Notes: a model not told the origin generated them from the sequence alone. 64,000 nucleotides of DNA from Dermatemys mawii (GCA_007922305.1 ML677333.1:14630547-14694546), one strand, 5' to 3'; shown: positions 11,083 to 24,328, counted from the stretch's first letter. Made by a program: numbers and translations.

Positions 11083-12284
11083 TGTGACGCGTTTCCCTCC
11101 CCACCTCCTTCAGGGAGCCACTTGATGTACTGATTCCACTGAGCTGAGCCCACGTGTTCCACCAGCCTGGGCTCCCTCATCCTGTCTTGTTGTGCCAGGC
11201 CCTTAAGCCTTCTCGAATACACGCAGATAGGATCACATCCAGTTGCACAAGGACACAAACACTGAGATCAGCTTTATATGGGAAGACTCAGCACGGGGAT
11301 TGCCCAGCATTCAAATGCACACCATCTCTGGAGTGTAAACCCAAAATTGTATTGTCTTGCATTGCACAGAAATCTGTACAGCGTAAACTCATGAAAATCA
11401 CCCCCTCCCTCAATGTGGAGGAAGATATGCACAGCTTTTTGTGCCTCTGCAGTTATGAATTGCACAAACTGGTTTATAGAAAACAAAAACAAATTTATTA
11501 ACTACAAAGGACAGATTTCAAGTGATTATGAAGGATAGCAAGATTACAGAGCAAATAAAGCAAACTCGTAAACTAAACTTACTGCACTACTGGCTACAAG
11601 TAGTAATTTCTCACCCTAAATGTTGTTTTAAGCAGGTTGCAGAGATTCTTGAAGACAAACTTTTCTTGCTTGCAGCTTAGAATTCCAGATATTCCTTTCA
11701 TGGGCCAGACACCTTCTATCCTGGGTCCAGTTTTTCTCTTCCCTATATCAGTCTTAGGTGTTTCCAGCAGTCATCTTGGGTGGGGATTCAGTAAAGAACA
11801 CACCCTGATTACCTCACTTCACTGCCTTAAAAAGGATTTACATATGGTGGGAATCCTTTTGTCTCTCAGTGTGATTTTTCCTCCCTTTTTCCAATGAAAA
11901 AATACTAGTAGTGGAATTCAGTACCAGGTGATATGATCACATAACCCTGCAGTGTCAAAGCAGCATCCCAGGAAACTTCTCAGGAAGTTGGGGGATTAGC
12001 ATGTTCAAATTCCTATTGTTCCCCCTAATGATCCATCCAGACTGATTGCATTCTGTCTGGTGGGCGTTCCCCAGATGTAAACACTTTTATAATTGATACA
12101 TACCTAATATTCCTAACTTCATATACAGAAATGATACATGCATACAAATAAGATAATTACATTCAGTAAATCATAACCTTTCCAATGATAGCTCACATGA
12201 CCTCTCTTACATAAAATAAATCTTAGTTGATCATATTCATATCATAAACATGTTTCTGTGAAGAATATGGGGCATAGTGTCACA
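11083..12284. mobile_element. LTR-like element (TGTGAC...GTCACA)
   Basis: About 1.2 kb beginning TGTGAC and ending GTCACA, flanked by AATAT / AATAC (5-bp duplication with one mismatch). It matches the outer insertion at 21650-23935 over its length, with shared blocks such as 'accccctcc.tcaatgtgga', 'tttattaactacaaa' and 'ataatcatattcag'-type sequence. No protein coding was seen, so a solo LTR is likely. Confidence 0.65.
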
Positions 12285-12479
12285 AATACTATTAAGAAAA
12301 GAAACTTGAGAGAAAAATTTGTTACTAATGTTCTACTTCTTTGTTGAAAAATGTCTTTCTACCACCATGTTTGTAAAAACAATAAGGAAAATGTACAGAT
12401 AAACAAAACTGTTTTAATCACTAAATCTTTACCAACTGATGGTGATTTGGTTGCCAATATGAAATAATTTGATGGTAGT

Positions 12480-12684
12480 GGCCTGGCCTGCACTGCTTCC
12501 CGCAGCTCCTATTGGCTGGGAATGGTGATCCACAGCCACTGGGAGCTGCGAGCGTCTGTACCTGCAGACGCTCAGGTAAACAGAGCATCTCATGGCTCAC
12601 CAGGGGCTTACCCTGAACAAGCCGCTAATCAGGTTTGGGAACCCCTGCCCTGATGGGCTGCGTGTCAAAGGTTGCTGACCCCTG
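12480..12684. mobile_element. hAT element right-end remnant
   Basis: Ends in 'ctgcgtgtcaaaggttgctgacccctg', a hAT-type terminal repeat. The left part has the GC-rich 'cagctcctattggctggg' block common in these elements. The left end and TSD are not identifiable. Confidence 0.55.
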
Positions 12685-13262
12685 GTCTAGGAAAACATCA
12701 TTGTTGCTGCCATGCTGTACCAGTTCTTTGGATAAGTAGAACATTAGTCTTCATGACTGTCCATGTGGAACTTCAGTGGTCATATTTTGCCTTTATGTGA
12801 AAAGTGAACTGCAAAATGTGGACTTAAATTTCACCTTCTACCATTTGTATATGATGTGTGAAGACTAATTCTCTCAGCTCAGGCTGCCAGCATGCTCTTC
12901 TTCCTCAGATAATGGAGCGCTCTACTCAGGTTATAGGCTTGTGTGAGACAACTGTTCAGATCATTTAAAGCTGTCAAGATCCTCTGTAAAAGAGTGGATA
13001 AGGGACATGATATTTTGAATGCAAAAACCCCTCAAACAAATACTTTTATAAGAAAATAGTAAAAACCCCCACCAACTTTTGCCCTTTGCTTTTCGGTTAC
13101 CTATCTTAAAGTAAATTTAAAGGTGATCTTCTTAAGTGTGTAACAACAATGGATGGATTAAAAATCTATTTTTTTCATTTCAAGTAAGGAAAACAGATGT
13201 ATGTTCTAGACTGTTGGTAATGAAAAATGATTGCCTGGAGTGATTATTATAATTTTTTCTAG

Positions 13263-13340
13263 GTATGCCTTACATTTTGTTGTACAAAGTGGAATTTCCT
13301 ACTATATCATGATCATAATAGGAGTGGAAAATATGCACAA
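13263..13340 (+). CDS. MBOAT2: MBOAT2 internal coding exon (probably exon 3)
   Basis: This 78-nt exon follows a T-rich acceptor (attataattttttctag) and precedes a gtaagt donor. Its first G completes the Trp codon split at the end of the 5399-5544 exon. It then encodes YALHFVVQSG, ISYYIMIIIG and VENMH, and its last two bases (AA) begin an Asn/Lys codon. The exon is mostly one hydrophobic membrane segment, about residues 75-100 of the mammalian protein from family knowledge. Phase agreement between the two exons and intact splice sites indicate a functional gene and not a retrocopy. The following exon was not found in the remaining 50.6 kb. Confidence 0.92.
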
Positions 13341-13942
13341 GTAAGTATTAGGTTTCTTTATTTAAAGTTATTGAAATGAAGAATATAAACAGTTATTTAG
13401 AAAGTTGCTGTATAGCTGTTTATAAGAACAAAGAAGGTTTATATCTGCATACATTTCTTACTGACACACTTTATATCTTGTAACTGTGCCTAGTATGTCA
13501 TATTGCTATTGGCATTAGAATATCAAAACATTTCAGTATTTGAATTGTGCTAAAGATGGCTTGTTCGTAGGGAAAAACACCTCCCTTTTTGTCTGCTTTG
13601 TCTGTTTGAAATGCTGAGCGCTAAGCCTACTTACTGTCTGCAGAAATAAACTCTAAGGCAGGATTGTAATTCTCAATGTGAAGCTGTTAATATGTTTCTG
13701 ATTGCGTAATCATAAATTGTCTTAGATTGCAAATATATGATTAATCCATATTAATACAATTTTATAACTCTCAATAGTAATGGAAGGAAAAAATCCTGGG
13801 ATGAGAAGAGGGTTTGTGTGATGAAAATGAATATTAATTCATTTAAAATGCCATTGTTTTTTGTTTGCTCTGTTGTTTCAAAAAGGGAAAAGAAACATGA
13901 AAAAGTATTCACATTAGGACACTATATTTTAGTCTGATAATA

Positions 13943-14190
13943 ATAGAATCATAGAAATGTAGGATTGGAAGGGACCTTGAAAGGTCATTTAGTCCAATCC
14001 ATTGCACTCTGGCAGGACTAAGTGTGGTCTACATCATCTCTGACTGATTTGTTTACACTGTTCTTAAAAAGCTCCAGTGACAGAAATTCTACAACATCCT
14101 TAGGTGATTTATTCTAGTGCTTAATTACCCTTATGGTTAGGAAGTTTTGCCAGTGTCTAACCTGAATCTCCTTTGCTGCAATTTAAAGCT
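13943..14190 (-). mobile_element. CR1 LINE 3' end
   Basis: Reverse complement of the CR1 3' terminus: 'aatagaatcatagaaatgtagg', 'ggaagggaccttgaaaggtca', 'ctagtgcttaattaccc' and 'ttaggaag'. It is truncated after about 250 bp, within intron 3 and 600 bp past exon 3. Confidence 0.85.
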
Positions 14191-15933
14191 AAAGTAGAGA
14201 TCTAATTATGTAATAGAATTCATGTGTGTTTTTTTCTTTAAAGGGAACAAACGAAAAAGGATATTTTAAAAATGAATTGTATGTATACATTGGATGAAGG
14301 CCCCAACTGAGTTCAGGGTCCCATTGTACTAGGTTCATACAAATGCATAGTAAAAAACTTAATTCCCTGAAGAGGTTACTTAAAAAAACAACAGAGGCAA
14401 AGCAAGGGAGGGGAAACAAAAAGGAGATGTAATTTTGGTCTTGTGCTGCTGATGTCTCTCAATTACCCCAGATTATTTTTGAGGGAGAGGGAGAGTCGAA
14501 GTGTTCAATTCTGTGTGTGTGTGTGTGTGTGAGAAACAGACACATGCACATGCACTTTATATTCCTGTGTTGGAGTCATCAGAACCCACCTAAGTTGATT
14601 TAGCAGCAAAACCTCTTTGCAATATTTTAGAATCTGGCAGCTTATTAACCTATTACATCATACTTCTGACCTCCACACAGGAAGGATGTTCCTCTGTCAG
14701 AGCCCCAAGATTCCTCAAAGTTCAACTGTCTGGTTTCTTGTCCCAACTCATTGTGGTTATGAAATTTTCATGTCAAAGGGATGAAATGGAGATTCTTGAG
14801 AACCAATCAATGGCATGTCCAAAACAGTTGCTATGTCTTGCAGCACAAGAATCTCCCTTTTACTGTGGACCTCATACAAGTACTTTGTACCATTTCCTGC
14901 CACTGCCATGGTGGGAGGGAAAAATCCATATTTGATTTAATGGTCTTGATCTCCTGCATGACAGGTGCAGGTTACTGGATTACAATTTAGATAACAACCT
15001 GCAGCTTTTATCTTTTAATTTAAAATATTAATTTCTGCCTATGAAATCCTCTTTTTTTCAAAGCTGATGCCAAAGAACAAAAGAAATGTGCAGTTAATAT
15101 TTCATCTTAATCTTTTTTGTTGATAAAATGCTCTGTCAATTGCAGTAAATCCCAAAGAGAATGAAGTTGAAAGAAATAAATGGAAACTTAAATTATTTTA
15201 GTATGGAAACATAGCTTCCTTTTACTTAGCACCAATGCTGCAGGATTAAAGGAAAAATATTCAATCAGTATTTATGTTTCAGCACCCTCTTATTTTAGTT
15301 ACCATTCTTAATTGAATTGTATGCACCCTAGTGAATCAAGTTCATCCCTAGTGTAAGGAGGCACAACTCCCTTGAAATCAACAGAGTTCTGGTAAATTAA
15401 ATCTGGCATGAATTTGGCCCAGTGCAATGGAATATCTTCATTGCGTTAGGGCAAGAAACTACATCAGTCTGCATGTGGAGATCAGTATTTGGATCTTAGA
15501 ATAGGTAGCCTTTAAGTATACTAAAACATCTGTACTATAACAGGTTTAAAGCCAAAACCTGAAATACTGTATACTTGCACACATTTCATGGTTATGCTTC
15601 TGCTAAAGGTAATAAGCTATTAATGAAAAACCACAGATGAGATTTTAAATACCCAGAAGTGTGGAAGTTCAGTTATGGGTTTCCTGCAAGAGGAAGTTGT
15701 TTTTTATTCCATAATGCTCTATAGGGGAGAAAAGGAGTTGATTTTGTCACCAATGCTTTCAGCCTTTAGTGCATATAAGATGCTCTTGTATTTAAAATAT
15801 GCTCCTGAGTGTTGTACAACTGTTTTCAGTACTGGTCCAAGTTTATCTTCTCAGGAAAAGCCTGCTGTGCTGTTGTCTCTGCTAGTGTAACACTAGTGTG
15901 GATGGCGAAACACAAGTGTTGAAGCCACACCTT
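14190..15933. other. Intronic stretch, mostly unannotated
   Basis: 14290-14350 contains 'gggtcccattgtactag', a trace of the L2-like 3' end. A 20-bp TG run is at 14512-14531. 15340-15430 holds an ancient repeat with 'cccttgaaatcaacagagtt' and 'gaatttggcccag'. Otherwise I see nothing. Confidence 0.5.
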
Positions 15934-16218
15934 GGGCTGGTCTTCACTAGGGCGGGGGATCGACTGCAGATACGCAACTTCAGCTATGTGAATTACGTAG
16001 CTGAAGTCGGCGTATCTGCAGCCAACTTACCTCCCATCCTCACGGCAATGGCAGTCGGCGGCGCCCTCCCCCGTCGAGTGCGGCTTACTCCTCCGGGGGA
16101 ACTGGAGTTCCGGAGTTGACGGAGCCAGCGCTAGCAATCAATTTCTCGCATCCTCACAAGAGGCGAGAAATCGATCGCTAAAACATCAACCGCTGCCTGC
16201 GGTAGTGAGGACGTACCC
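15934..16218 (+). mobile_element. MITE, Chompy/Harbinger-like family
   Basis: Full-length 285-bp copy from 'gggctggtcttcac' to 'gaggacgtaccc', which are imperfect inverted ends. An internal palindrome 'caacttcagctatg...gtagctgaag' and a second 'tttctcgc...gcgagaaa' hairpin are present. It is flanked by TT-rich bases, compatible with a 3-bp TTA-like TSD but not proving one. The family name is inferred from known turtle/crocodilian MITEs. Confidence 0.7.
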
Positions 16219-19047
16219 TTTGCGGTCCTGTCCAGTGCAGTCCAGCAATGCTGCTTCCCATGCTGCACTTCAGTGGTTATTCTGTTAGTGAATTGGAGCA
16301 GCATCTGCCAGAGGTATCTGCTTTTGTTTAGCCTTGCTGATGGAGACAGATAACAACAGCTCAGTTACCTGTTCTTATTGGAACGTTTTTTTATTTGTAC
16401 CATGATAAGAAAGTCAGCAGAACCAGTGTAACTACCCAAAGTTTGAGTAGAATATTTTCATCCTGTGAGAGCATACTCTCTGGGCTGACTGTGATCCCAT
16501 GCCTCTAATGTTTTTAGTCTTTCCTTGGTAATGTGCACTCTAGGTGGATCTTGAAGTCTTTAGATAATGGCACTGAGAAGTACTTTTGTTAAGAAAGGGG
16601 AACTTTGAATCTCATTCCATGCTATCCAGACGCTTGTAGCTTCCGTTAGCTAACAATCTGTAGCATTACCTCAGATACTGAGGATTGGATATATCAAATG
16701 TTAATCTATGGATTCCTACTTGGCTACATTTATATCATGTTATATTAGTAGAATAAAAAAGCTGAAGCGTTAAACTGATGTTCTGAGAAGCGTAGTAATC
16801 AAAAGCTCAAATTTTTGGATTGATGGTGACTAAATTGTAGTAATGTTTGTTGGATGGCCCTTAGATGAACCAATGAATCTTGAAACTGAGGCATTATTTT
16901 GAGAAGAAAATATATTCCTCTGGAATTAATCAGTTTTAGAAGGCAAATGTCTCAGTAAGGTAATTGTAAATTTTCTGCATACGTTGCAGAACTCCTCTGT
17001 CTTGTATGCTTATGAAGTGCCCTTTATTGCTGAGTTATATACAATCCTCCCCGCTTCCCCCCCCCCCCCATGCTTGATTTTAAAAGGAAGTGTCTTTGCT
17101 CACTGCTTGAAAAGAGCTATATTAAATGTTCTGACACAGGTGACTTGATCAGGGCAGTTAGAAGAAGAAGAGGTTCCTAGGCAACTGTTTCTTTTCTGCA
17201 TAATTATTCACTTTATGGTCAGTAAATAAGCTGCATGTGCCTGTGTGGAAATGGAATTTACTGTCACCAGCAGTCAAACTTTAAGGGCACAGTAGAGCTC
17301 TGCTAAAATGAGTGGACATTGAGTCATTGTCTTGAGTGGGAGTAGGAACAGGTCTAGGGAGCACTTCTTTTTAAATGAGAAATTGGTAAAACTGGTGTCT
17401 CGTTAGAAGGTAATCTGTTGGTTGATGCTGATCAATGTTATTTATGCCTGTCATTAGGAAAAGTCTGTTTTGCTTTGTGCTGAAAGTCTTAGGAAGATTG
17501 CGGGTCTCTTGCTTGTGATGAAAACATAGGGTTAGGATGTTTTTAATTTATATTAGACTGTCTTTCTGATTTTTAAACTGCTTACTTCGTGGATTTGTTT
17601 TTTATCAATACATCTCAATTTGTTTTCGTAACTTAAAAAGAAAGATAAGCTGCATTTATAAACCACTGAGAGGTTTGAAATATCTGGTGCTTATGCACAA
17701 TTTTTTCTGTGAATATTTTATATGTTTTGTTTTTAGCAGACCTTGATTGTTGTCAATATATATAATATTTTCCCCAGTGTTTCACACTATCTCTGCGTCA
17801 GAGGATTGTTAAAGTGGTCCACACAATGAGAGTTAATAGAGAGAGAGACTTATGGACTGCCTTTCTTCCCACTCACTATTGTGTGGAACACCCCTCATTC
17901 AGGACTTGTGTATCCTTATTGTGGAGCTACAGCAAATGTTTATGTGGAAAAGTACTACTAGAAAAGTTGTTAATATATATTTAGTTATCTTTTAATGCAG
18001 TTTAACAACTGGAAGTAAGACAGAGATGTCAACACAGTGTGCCCACTCTTCATGGACCACAGTTCAAGAATCTCTGTTCTAGGTTACTCATCAGGTATGG
18101 ATTCTGAAGTGTTGGTTGAACAGAACACTAGACACTTTACCCTGGTGCTTGAGTGGTGTTTTTGAGCTCTGTTATTGTTTTAAACAGATTACAAATAAAG
18201 CCTACAGCAAATCCCTATTTTTCAACTTTTATAGTAGAAGTACAGCTACAATCAGCACCTGAGTAATCTGTATAAATGGACTAAATATTGAATGAAATCG
18301 GAGTCCTGCAACATCACTTCCTTATTGTGGATATTGTGTGTGTGAAACAAGTGGGCTGTTGCATTTTTAAGTGGATATAGCCACAGAAAGACAAGGAGTA
18401 GGTGGCTGGAGATAGCAGTCTAGATGTACACACTTCTGCAGGTAGGACAGAATAAAAATATGTTTCTTAGGTTTGTTTCTTGTAATCTTTTTTTAAAATT
18501 TGGCATTAGAATATTATATTACCCAGCTCAAAGAGCAAAATTACAGTCAAAGGAAGATTTTTAGAAGTCTTGGAGTACACAGAAAAAAATGATTGTTTAA
18601 TGCCTAAAGTCAAGTTAAGATGGAATAAGCAAAAACCTTGTTTGTCAGTTTGAACTAGCTCACTTAGCAAGCTAAATGAGGTGCTATTGAACATTTGACT
18701 GACAAATTTCACTATATGTCATGGGCTTAATGACAGACAAATTTAACTGTAGGATAGAATATAATTTGAATTGCTGTGAAAGCTAAGATGGGAGTGAAAT
18801 TTCTTTTTTCTTAAGTCATACTTGGAATGAAATATAGAATGGGCCAAGCAAACATTCCCAGCTTTGATTAAGGAGATAACAAGATGAGGGGTGGGGGGAA
18901 TCCCAACAGCTACAGATGGAGAAAAGCATTAGAAATCTTGTTCTCTTGGAGCATGTTAAATGGAACAACACCTTTTTGTGGAAAGCAGATATTGTGCAGT
19001 TAGGGTCAAATTGTGATCATATATAAGCTGGAAAAGTTCACCGAATG
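16219..19047. other. Intronic stretch without recognised features
   Basis: AT-rich sequence with a C13-type homopolymer near 17057-17069 and short microsatellite-like runs. No splice-bounded conserved frame, RNA gene or repeat family was recognised. Confidence 0.5.
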
Positions 19048-19055
19048 CCTTATAA

Positions 19056-19267
19056 CAGTGGTCCTCAATCTTTTTCGCTCGCGGATCCCTGGGGTATGTC
19101 CGCCGAAATGCTGCTGAACAGAAAGCTTTCACTTCCTGCGGCAGCATTTCGGCAGTACCAAAATAGACCGGCGGCAAATTCGGCGGTCTCTGATGCAGGA
19201 TCGGTGGTGCCACTGGGGTCTTGCGCACCTCCCCGAGGTCTTGCACACCCCATTTTGAGGACCACGG
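19056..19267. mobile_element. hAT MITE (CAGTGGTCCTCAA ends), 8-bp TSD
   Basis: Ends CAGTGGTCCTCAATC / ATTTTGAGGACCACGG are flanked by perfect CCTTATAA duplications (19048-19055 and 19268-19275). The 212-bp body contains 'atgtccgccgaaatgctgctg' and its partial inverse. The overlapping reading frames here are products of GC richness. Confidence 0.88.
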
Positions 19268-19739
19268 CCTTATAAAGCTCCCAAGGAATCTCACAAAGAT
19301 AACTGAGGAACCTGACTAAGATGACTAGGACTATAAACCTGTGGCTGCCAGGGAGAAGATGGAAATATTTTCTAAAAACAAAAGATTATTTTTCCTCTGA
19401 ACATCAGGCAATTGATCTGTGTTAAATGTGGAGGCGCTTTTACCAATTAATTGTACTTTAGAGGAAAAAAAATCTGAAATAGCCTTGCTATGTCCCCCCC
19501 CAAGTTGCAGTTATTCTCCTCCTTTTATATCCCTCAGATATTTGGATCAATTTGCAAGTCAAGATTTTGGTGTTCCCTGGAGCTACATACTGGCACAGGC
19601 ACCAGTGTTCCTTCTGTTCTTCCTCTTTGAAGATTCAGATTTCTCTGTCATCTGAACTCTTTCAATTTGATGGCTTTTTTTTGTTTGTTTGTTTATAGTA
19701 TTGACTCTGTGAATTACATCTCTGCTCAGCAGTTTTTCT

Positions 19740-19805
19740 TTTGTCATTGTGACCCTCTGGCACCTGTCATCGGCCTTTGATACCATTGACCAGACACAAT
19801 CTCAT
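19740..19805 (+). mobile_element. Possible L2-like RT fragment
   Basis: Reads D-L-S-S-A-F-D-T-I-D-Q near 19757-19790, like the conserved 'AFDTVDH' block of L2-type reverse transcriptases. It is short, and its 5' and 3' limits are unknown. Confidence 0.35.
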
Positions 19806-22011
19806 TTTCCCCTAAAAAAGGTATAAATGCACTTAGTCTTGCTGTTGATCTTTTGAAGGTTACTATCTCAGTGACTATCTCTTGCCCTCTTGTAGCTGGC
19901 CATATCTTATGTATGGTGCCTTCAAGGCATCATCATTGGATTGTGGTTGTGAGTGTTTATTAATACTTAATGTTTTCATCTTCAAAGCTCTTTATTAACA
20001 TACTAATTGATTAAGTCAGTTATTCTTTATCTCTTATTCCTGACAACATAATTGCTTCTACTTGAATAGCTGGCAGTAGAAGTTGGCAATGGGGCTCTTA
20101 AATGAAGCTCCACATGGGTTAGTTCTGTCTAATTGACATTTTTAATTTAGTATAAGTACTTCATTAGTGTGGCATTACACACACTATAAAGTAACACTAT
20201 GTTAGTCTACTAAGCCAGCATAGCAGTTGGAAATGTTTGTGTTTATTGCTGAATATTTTTTTTTTGTAACGTGACTCTATTAAAAAGAGTTCAGTCTTGA
20301 GGATGATAAAGTATGAAAAATACGTTTTTCTGTTAGGAAAAGGACTTATGTGTATTGTAGCACCTAGACGCCTTAGTCATGTACCAGGACCATTGTACTA
20401 AGCACTGTACAAATGAAAAACAAAAAAGATTTGTCCCTGCCGAAAGAGCTTACAGTATAATACTAGAGGCAATACATGATTGATACAGATAGATGGAGTA
20501 GGACAAGAAAACAATGACACAGTGCTGGTCAACTTGATCAGAAGTGGTCTTAGCATACCAGCAGTAAAGCTGCTGTCAAGCTTTCATGGAAAAGGAGAGA
20601 ATTAAGAAGCCTTTAGAAGGAGGACAATGAGGTAGCTTTGCAGATGTTTACTGGGCACTATTCCCAAGTGTGAGATGAGCACACGAGACAGCACAAGGGT
20701 GCTTGTTTGAAACTTTAACAAGTGGATGATGGAGGCTGGTATCCTTGGCTGATTGGCGACAGGAGTCAACATCTCTAAAGCAATTTGAGAAACTGTGAAG
20801 GGCATAGAAAGTGAAGACAAGTTATTTATTAGATGTAATAGAGAAGGGGGAACCAGTGGAGAAACTGGAGAGGTCAAAGTGATGGCCTAGGAAAATGATC
20901 TTTGCCGCAGCATGCTGAATGCATATGAGTGGGGAAAGATAACATACGTCAGAGCCAGAAAGAAGAATGGTGCAATAACTGAGATAAGAGTCTAGAGAAG
21001 ATTTTTAGTTGTGTGGGTAAATAAGAAGGACTCTCTCTTAGAGATGTTACACAGAAAGAATCAGTAAGATTTAAACATAGCCTGGATATGAGGGCAGAAT
21101 GAGAGGTCTGAATTGAAGATGACATCAAGGTTACATGTCTGAGCGATGAGAAGGATAGTGCAGTTTTGTCAATGGTGGCAGAGAAAGGAGATAGTGGGAG
21201 CAGAGAGGAACATGAGACATTCTGGTTTTAGCCATGTTGAGCTCGAGCTGATGGCCAGATGTTCAAGAGGAAGTATCCAAAAGTCAGGCTTAGATTTTAG
21301 TTAGGAGAAGTCAGGAAGTAAATATGTAAATTGTCAGCATAGAAATGGGAGCTGAATTTGTGTTTGTGAATGAGGGTTACCCACAGAGAAGATATAAAGG
21401 GAGAAGAGAAGTGGATCCAGGACAGCTCTGAGAAATCCCTTCTCTCAAAACGTTGAGGGGGAAGGAAGATCTTCCAAAAGATATGCTGAAGTGGCAGTTT
21501 GAGAGATGGGAGGAAAACCAGAGGACAGTCATTGAAGCCAAGGGAGGACAAGATTTCAAGAAGAGGAGCTTGGCTGACAGCATCAGGGTTGGCTGACAGG
21601 TCACAGAGAATAAGGATGTACTACTGGTTCTGAGATTTGGCTAGAAATAGGTGGTGATGGGTTCCCCCCAGGGTACCACCTGGAACTGGGGTACCACTGA
21701 GCCCCCTGTCCCACCAGGCTGGGTTCCCTCTCATACAGTGCTGTGGCAAGCTGCAAAGCCCTCCAGCCTGCATTTTCACCAGCATTTATACAAGTAGGAA
21801 CACACCCAGCTTCAGTTACATGGAGACTCTCTCTGAGCAGCCCCTGGAAAAGAAGACCACAGCTAAGGCTACTCCCGGCTCCCCAGGTACGCATCCCCTC
21901 TGGAGTATAAAAATTATACTGTTTTGCTCTGCACAGGAACTGTACAGCATAAGCTCATAAAATTTACCCCCTCCTTCAATGTGGAGAGGAAAATGCAACA
22001 GCCTTTACCCC

Positions 22012-23025
22012 TGTCATAAGCATAAAGTAGCCTAGAATTCCTGCTTACCTGTAAGGGGTTAAGAAGCTCAAAGAAACCTGGTTGGCACCTGACCAAAAGG
22101 ACCAAAGATGCTTTTAAACCTTGGGGGAGGGAAAGTGCTTTGTCTGGGCTTTTTCTCCCCATTTGCCCTGGGCTTTCAGGGGAATCAGACCCATTTCTTC
22201 TTTCCATCTATCTATATCAGGCCTGCACAACATGCGGCCTGGGGGCCACATGCGGCCCGCACGGGCTCACTGTGCGGCCCGCTCGGGGTAAGTAGAGGCG
22301 GGGCGGGGCAAGCCAAGCGCTGAGGTGGAGGGAAGTGGATGGGGGCGGGGCAAGGGTGGGGCTTTTCGGCCCACAGCTGGTTTTTTTGCAGTAATATGGC
22401 CTTCGCTGCTTTCCAAGTTGTGCAGGCCTGATCTATATCCTTTCTAAACAGCAACAGTGAGTAGTTAAACCGCCTTGCCTGGCTAAAGTTTTATATTTGT
22501 GTTTTTCACTTGTGAATTTCTCAGGTTTTAGGGAGATATCCTGTCTTTTCTCTCTAACTTTAAAGCTTCAGCAGAGGAGGGAATTCCTCTGTGGTATGGG
22601 GTTTTCTTTGATTCTTTTTGTGATTGCAAAGTGGTTTTCCACAGAGTCCTATAGAAATTTTGTTTCTTTTTCTTTTAATTAAAATCTTTCTTTTAAGAAT
22701 TTGACTGCTTTGTTTTCTATTGTGTAGATCCCGGCTTTTGGATCAGGCTCATGTAGCAGAATCGGTGAGGGGTTTTTCTCAAGCCTTTCCCAGGGAGGGA
22801 GGTATAGGCTTGGGGGGATTTTTTGGAAAGAGTGGGGGCTTCAAGTGGCCCTGCCCTAGTTCTTAGGGTAATACTTGATGGTGGCAGCATACTGTTCCAG
22901 ACACAGGAGAAACTTGTGTCTTGGTGAAGTTTTAACCTAAGCTGATAAAATAAGCTTAGGGGATCTTTTCATGTGAGTCCCCACATCTGTGCCCTAGAGA
23001 TCAGAGTGGGGAGGCAATCCTGACA
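22012..23025 (+). mobile_element. Solo LTR (TGTCATAAG...TGACA) with 5-bp TSD
   Basis: Starts TGTCATAAGCATAAAG and ends AATCCTGACA, flanked by perfect ACCCC duplications (22007-22011 and 23026-23030), as for retroviral-type integration. It includes 'cctgtaaggggttaagaagctc' near its start and an A/T-rich 'ttaattaaaatctttcttttaag' stretch suited to polyadenylation. No coding is present. A hAT MITE sits at 22218-22430. A related 5' fragment is at 41940-42172, minus strand. Confidence 0.85.
22218..22430. mobile_element. hAT MITE nested in solo LTR, 8-bp TSD
   Basis: Ends CAGGCCTGCACAAC / GTTGTGCAGGCCTG (perfect 14 bp) are flanked by perfect ATCTATAT (22210-22217 and 22431-22438). The 213-bp GC-rich body has repeated 'atgcggcc' blocks. 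This is the youngest layer of the nest. Confidence 0.92.
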
Positions 23026-24328
23026 ACCCCTGAGTTATTCTTCCCACATGCTTCACTCCAACTCACTGCTTTAGATAAAGCAAAACCAAGTTTATTGACT
23101 ACAAAAGATAGATTGTAAGTGATAGGGTGAGAATCTGCTATTTATATCCAATCTATTTAGTATATTAAGCTTAGTTTGTGTTTTTTGTTTATTTGCTAAA
23201 TAATCTGCTTCCTAAGATATGATATAAGCAGGCTGCAGATTCTTAAGGGGCAAGCTGCACTTGCTTTACTGCATGGAATCCCCAGATGTTTGTTTCACAG
23301 GTGAGAAAGCCCTTTAGCCTGGGTCCAGCACTTCCCGCACTTCAGACTTTGTTTCTCGGGTATTTCCAGGAATCTTCTTATGGGGGAATGAAGAACAACA
23401 GATTATGTCACTCCCTGCCTTATATAACTTTTGCATATGGCGGAAGTCATTTGTTTCAAAGCTTGGTTCCTAGATCAGTCTGTGGAAAAATACTGACATC
23501 CCAAGATGGAGCCCAGCATCATGTGGTCTGATCACATGTCCTTGCAGAGTTATAGCAGCCATTACTCTGAGACTGTTTGGAGTGTTCTCAGGAAGGCACA
23601 CCAGCTGGGAGATAAGCTTTCCCTAAGACCTACTGGTTTTACCTAATGGCCCATTGCCCGGAATAGGCCCTTCTCCACCCACTATCTAGACTGAAAGCAT
23701 TTTGTCTAGTGGGCGTTACCCTGATGTAACTAGATTTGAAATACAGATACATAATCAGTATTCATAACTTTAGATGCAAAAATGATACATGAATACAAAT
23801 AGGATAATCATATTCAGCAAATCATAACTTTTCCAATGACATCTCACATGTCTTATTTTGTTAAAATATATCATAATTATGTAATAATCATCATAATATC
23901 ACTGTGAAGAATATGGGTTACAGTGTCACTGAGGTCCTTAGAGAACTGGGTGAGAGAGGGGAAAAGCCAATTTGGAGTGGGTCTGGAATGGACCTGGAGG
24001 AGAGGAACTCTGGACAGGGGTTGTGAACAGCATGTTCAAGGAATGTAGAGATGAAAGGGAAATGAGGTGGTAAATGAAAGGCAAGTGGGGTCAAGGGTAG
24101 TTTTTTTAAGATGAACGAGACTAGAGCATACTTGTGAAGGAAGAGAGGTTGAGAATAAGGTAGGGAATGGGAGTGGACACGAGATATCAGGAGATGAGAT
24201 GGAGTCACTGGGGCAAGTGGAGGGTTACAGGTGGAAAAAAGATGAGAAACTGTCTGTGACAGAGGAGAAGGAGACGTAGAGAGGAGTTGGAAGGGAAGAG
24301 AGACTGAGGGGAGGGGGAAGGTCACAAC

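Larger units (their letters stand above)
5545..13262 (+). other. MBOAT2: MBOAT2 intron 2
   Basis: This 7718-bp intron has GT-AG ends (gtaagt to ctag) and phase 2. It holds a nested CR1 block (7034-9320), a palindromic PLE tail (10599-10783), an LTR-like element (11083-12284) and a hAT remnant (about 12480-12684). In 5545-7030, 9320-10580 and 12690-13250 I see only AT-rich unique-looking sequence and short homopolymers, including A-rich 10474-10487. Confidence 0.85.
21650..23935. mobile_element. LTR-like element (same family as 11083), invaded by another LTR
   Basis: Begins near 'gtgatgggttccccccaggg' and ends 'ttacagtgtcact'. It is collinear with 11083-12284 and splits the L2-like LINE. AGGT is present on both sides at the junctions, so target duplication is likely but short. 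Positions 22012-23025 are a later LTR. Confidence 0.65.

Noticed and set aside
14512..14531. TG microsatellite as a regulatory element
   Set aside because: A 20-bp dinucleotide run is common in introns and nothing nearby supports a function.
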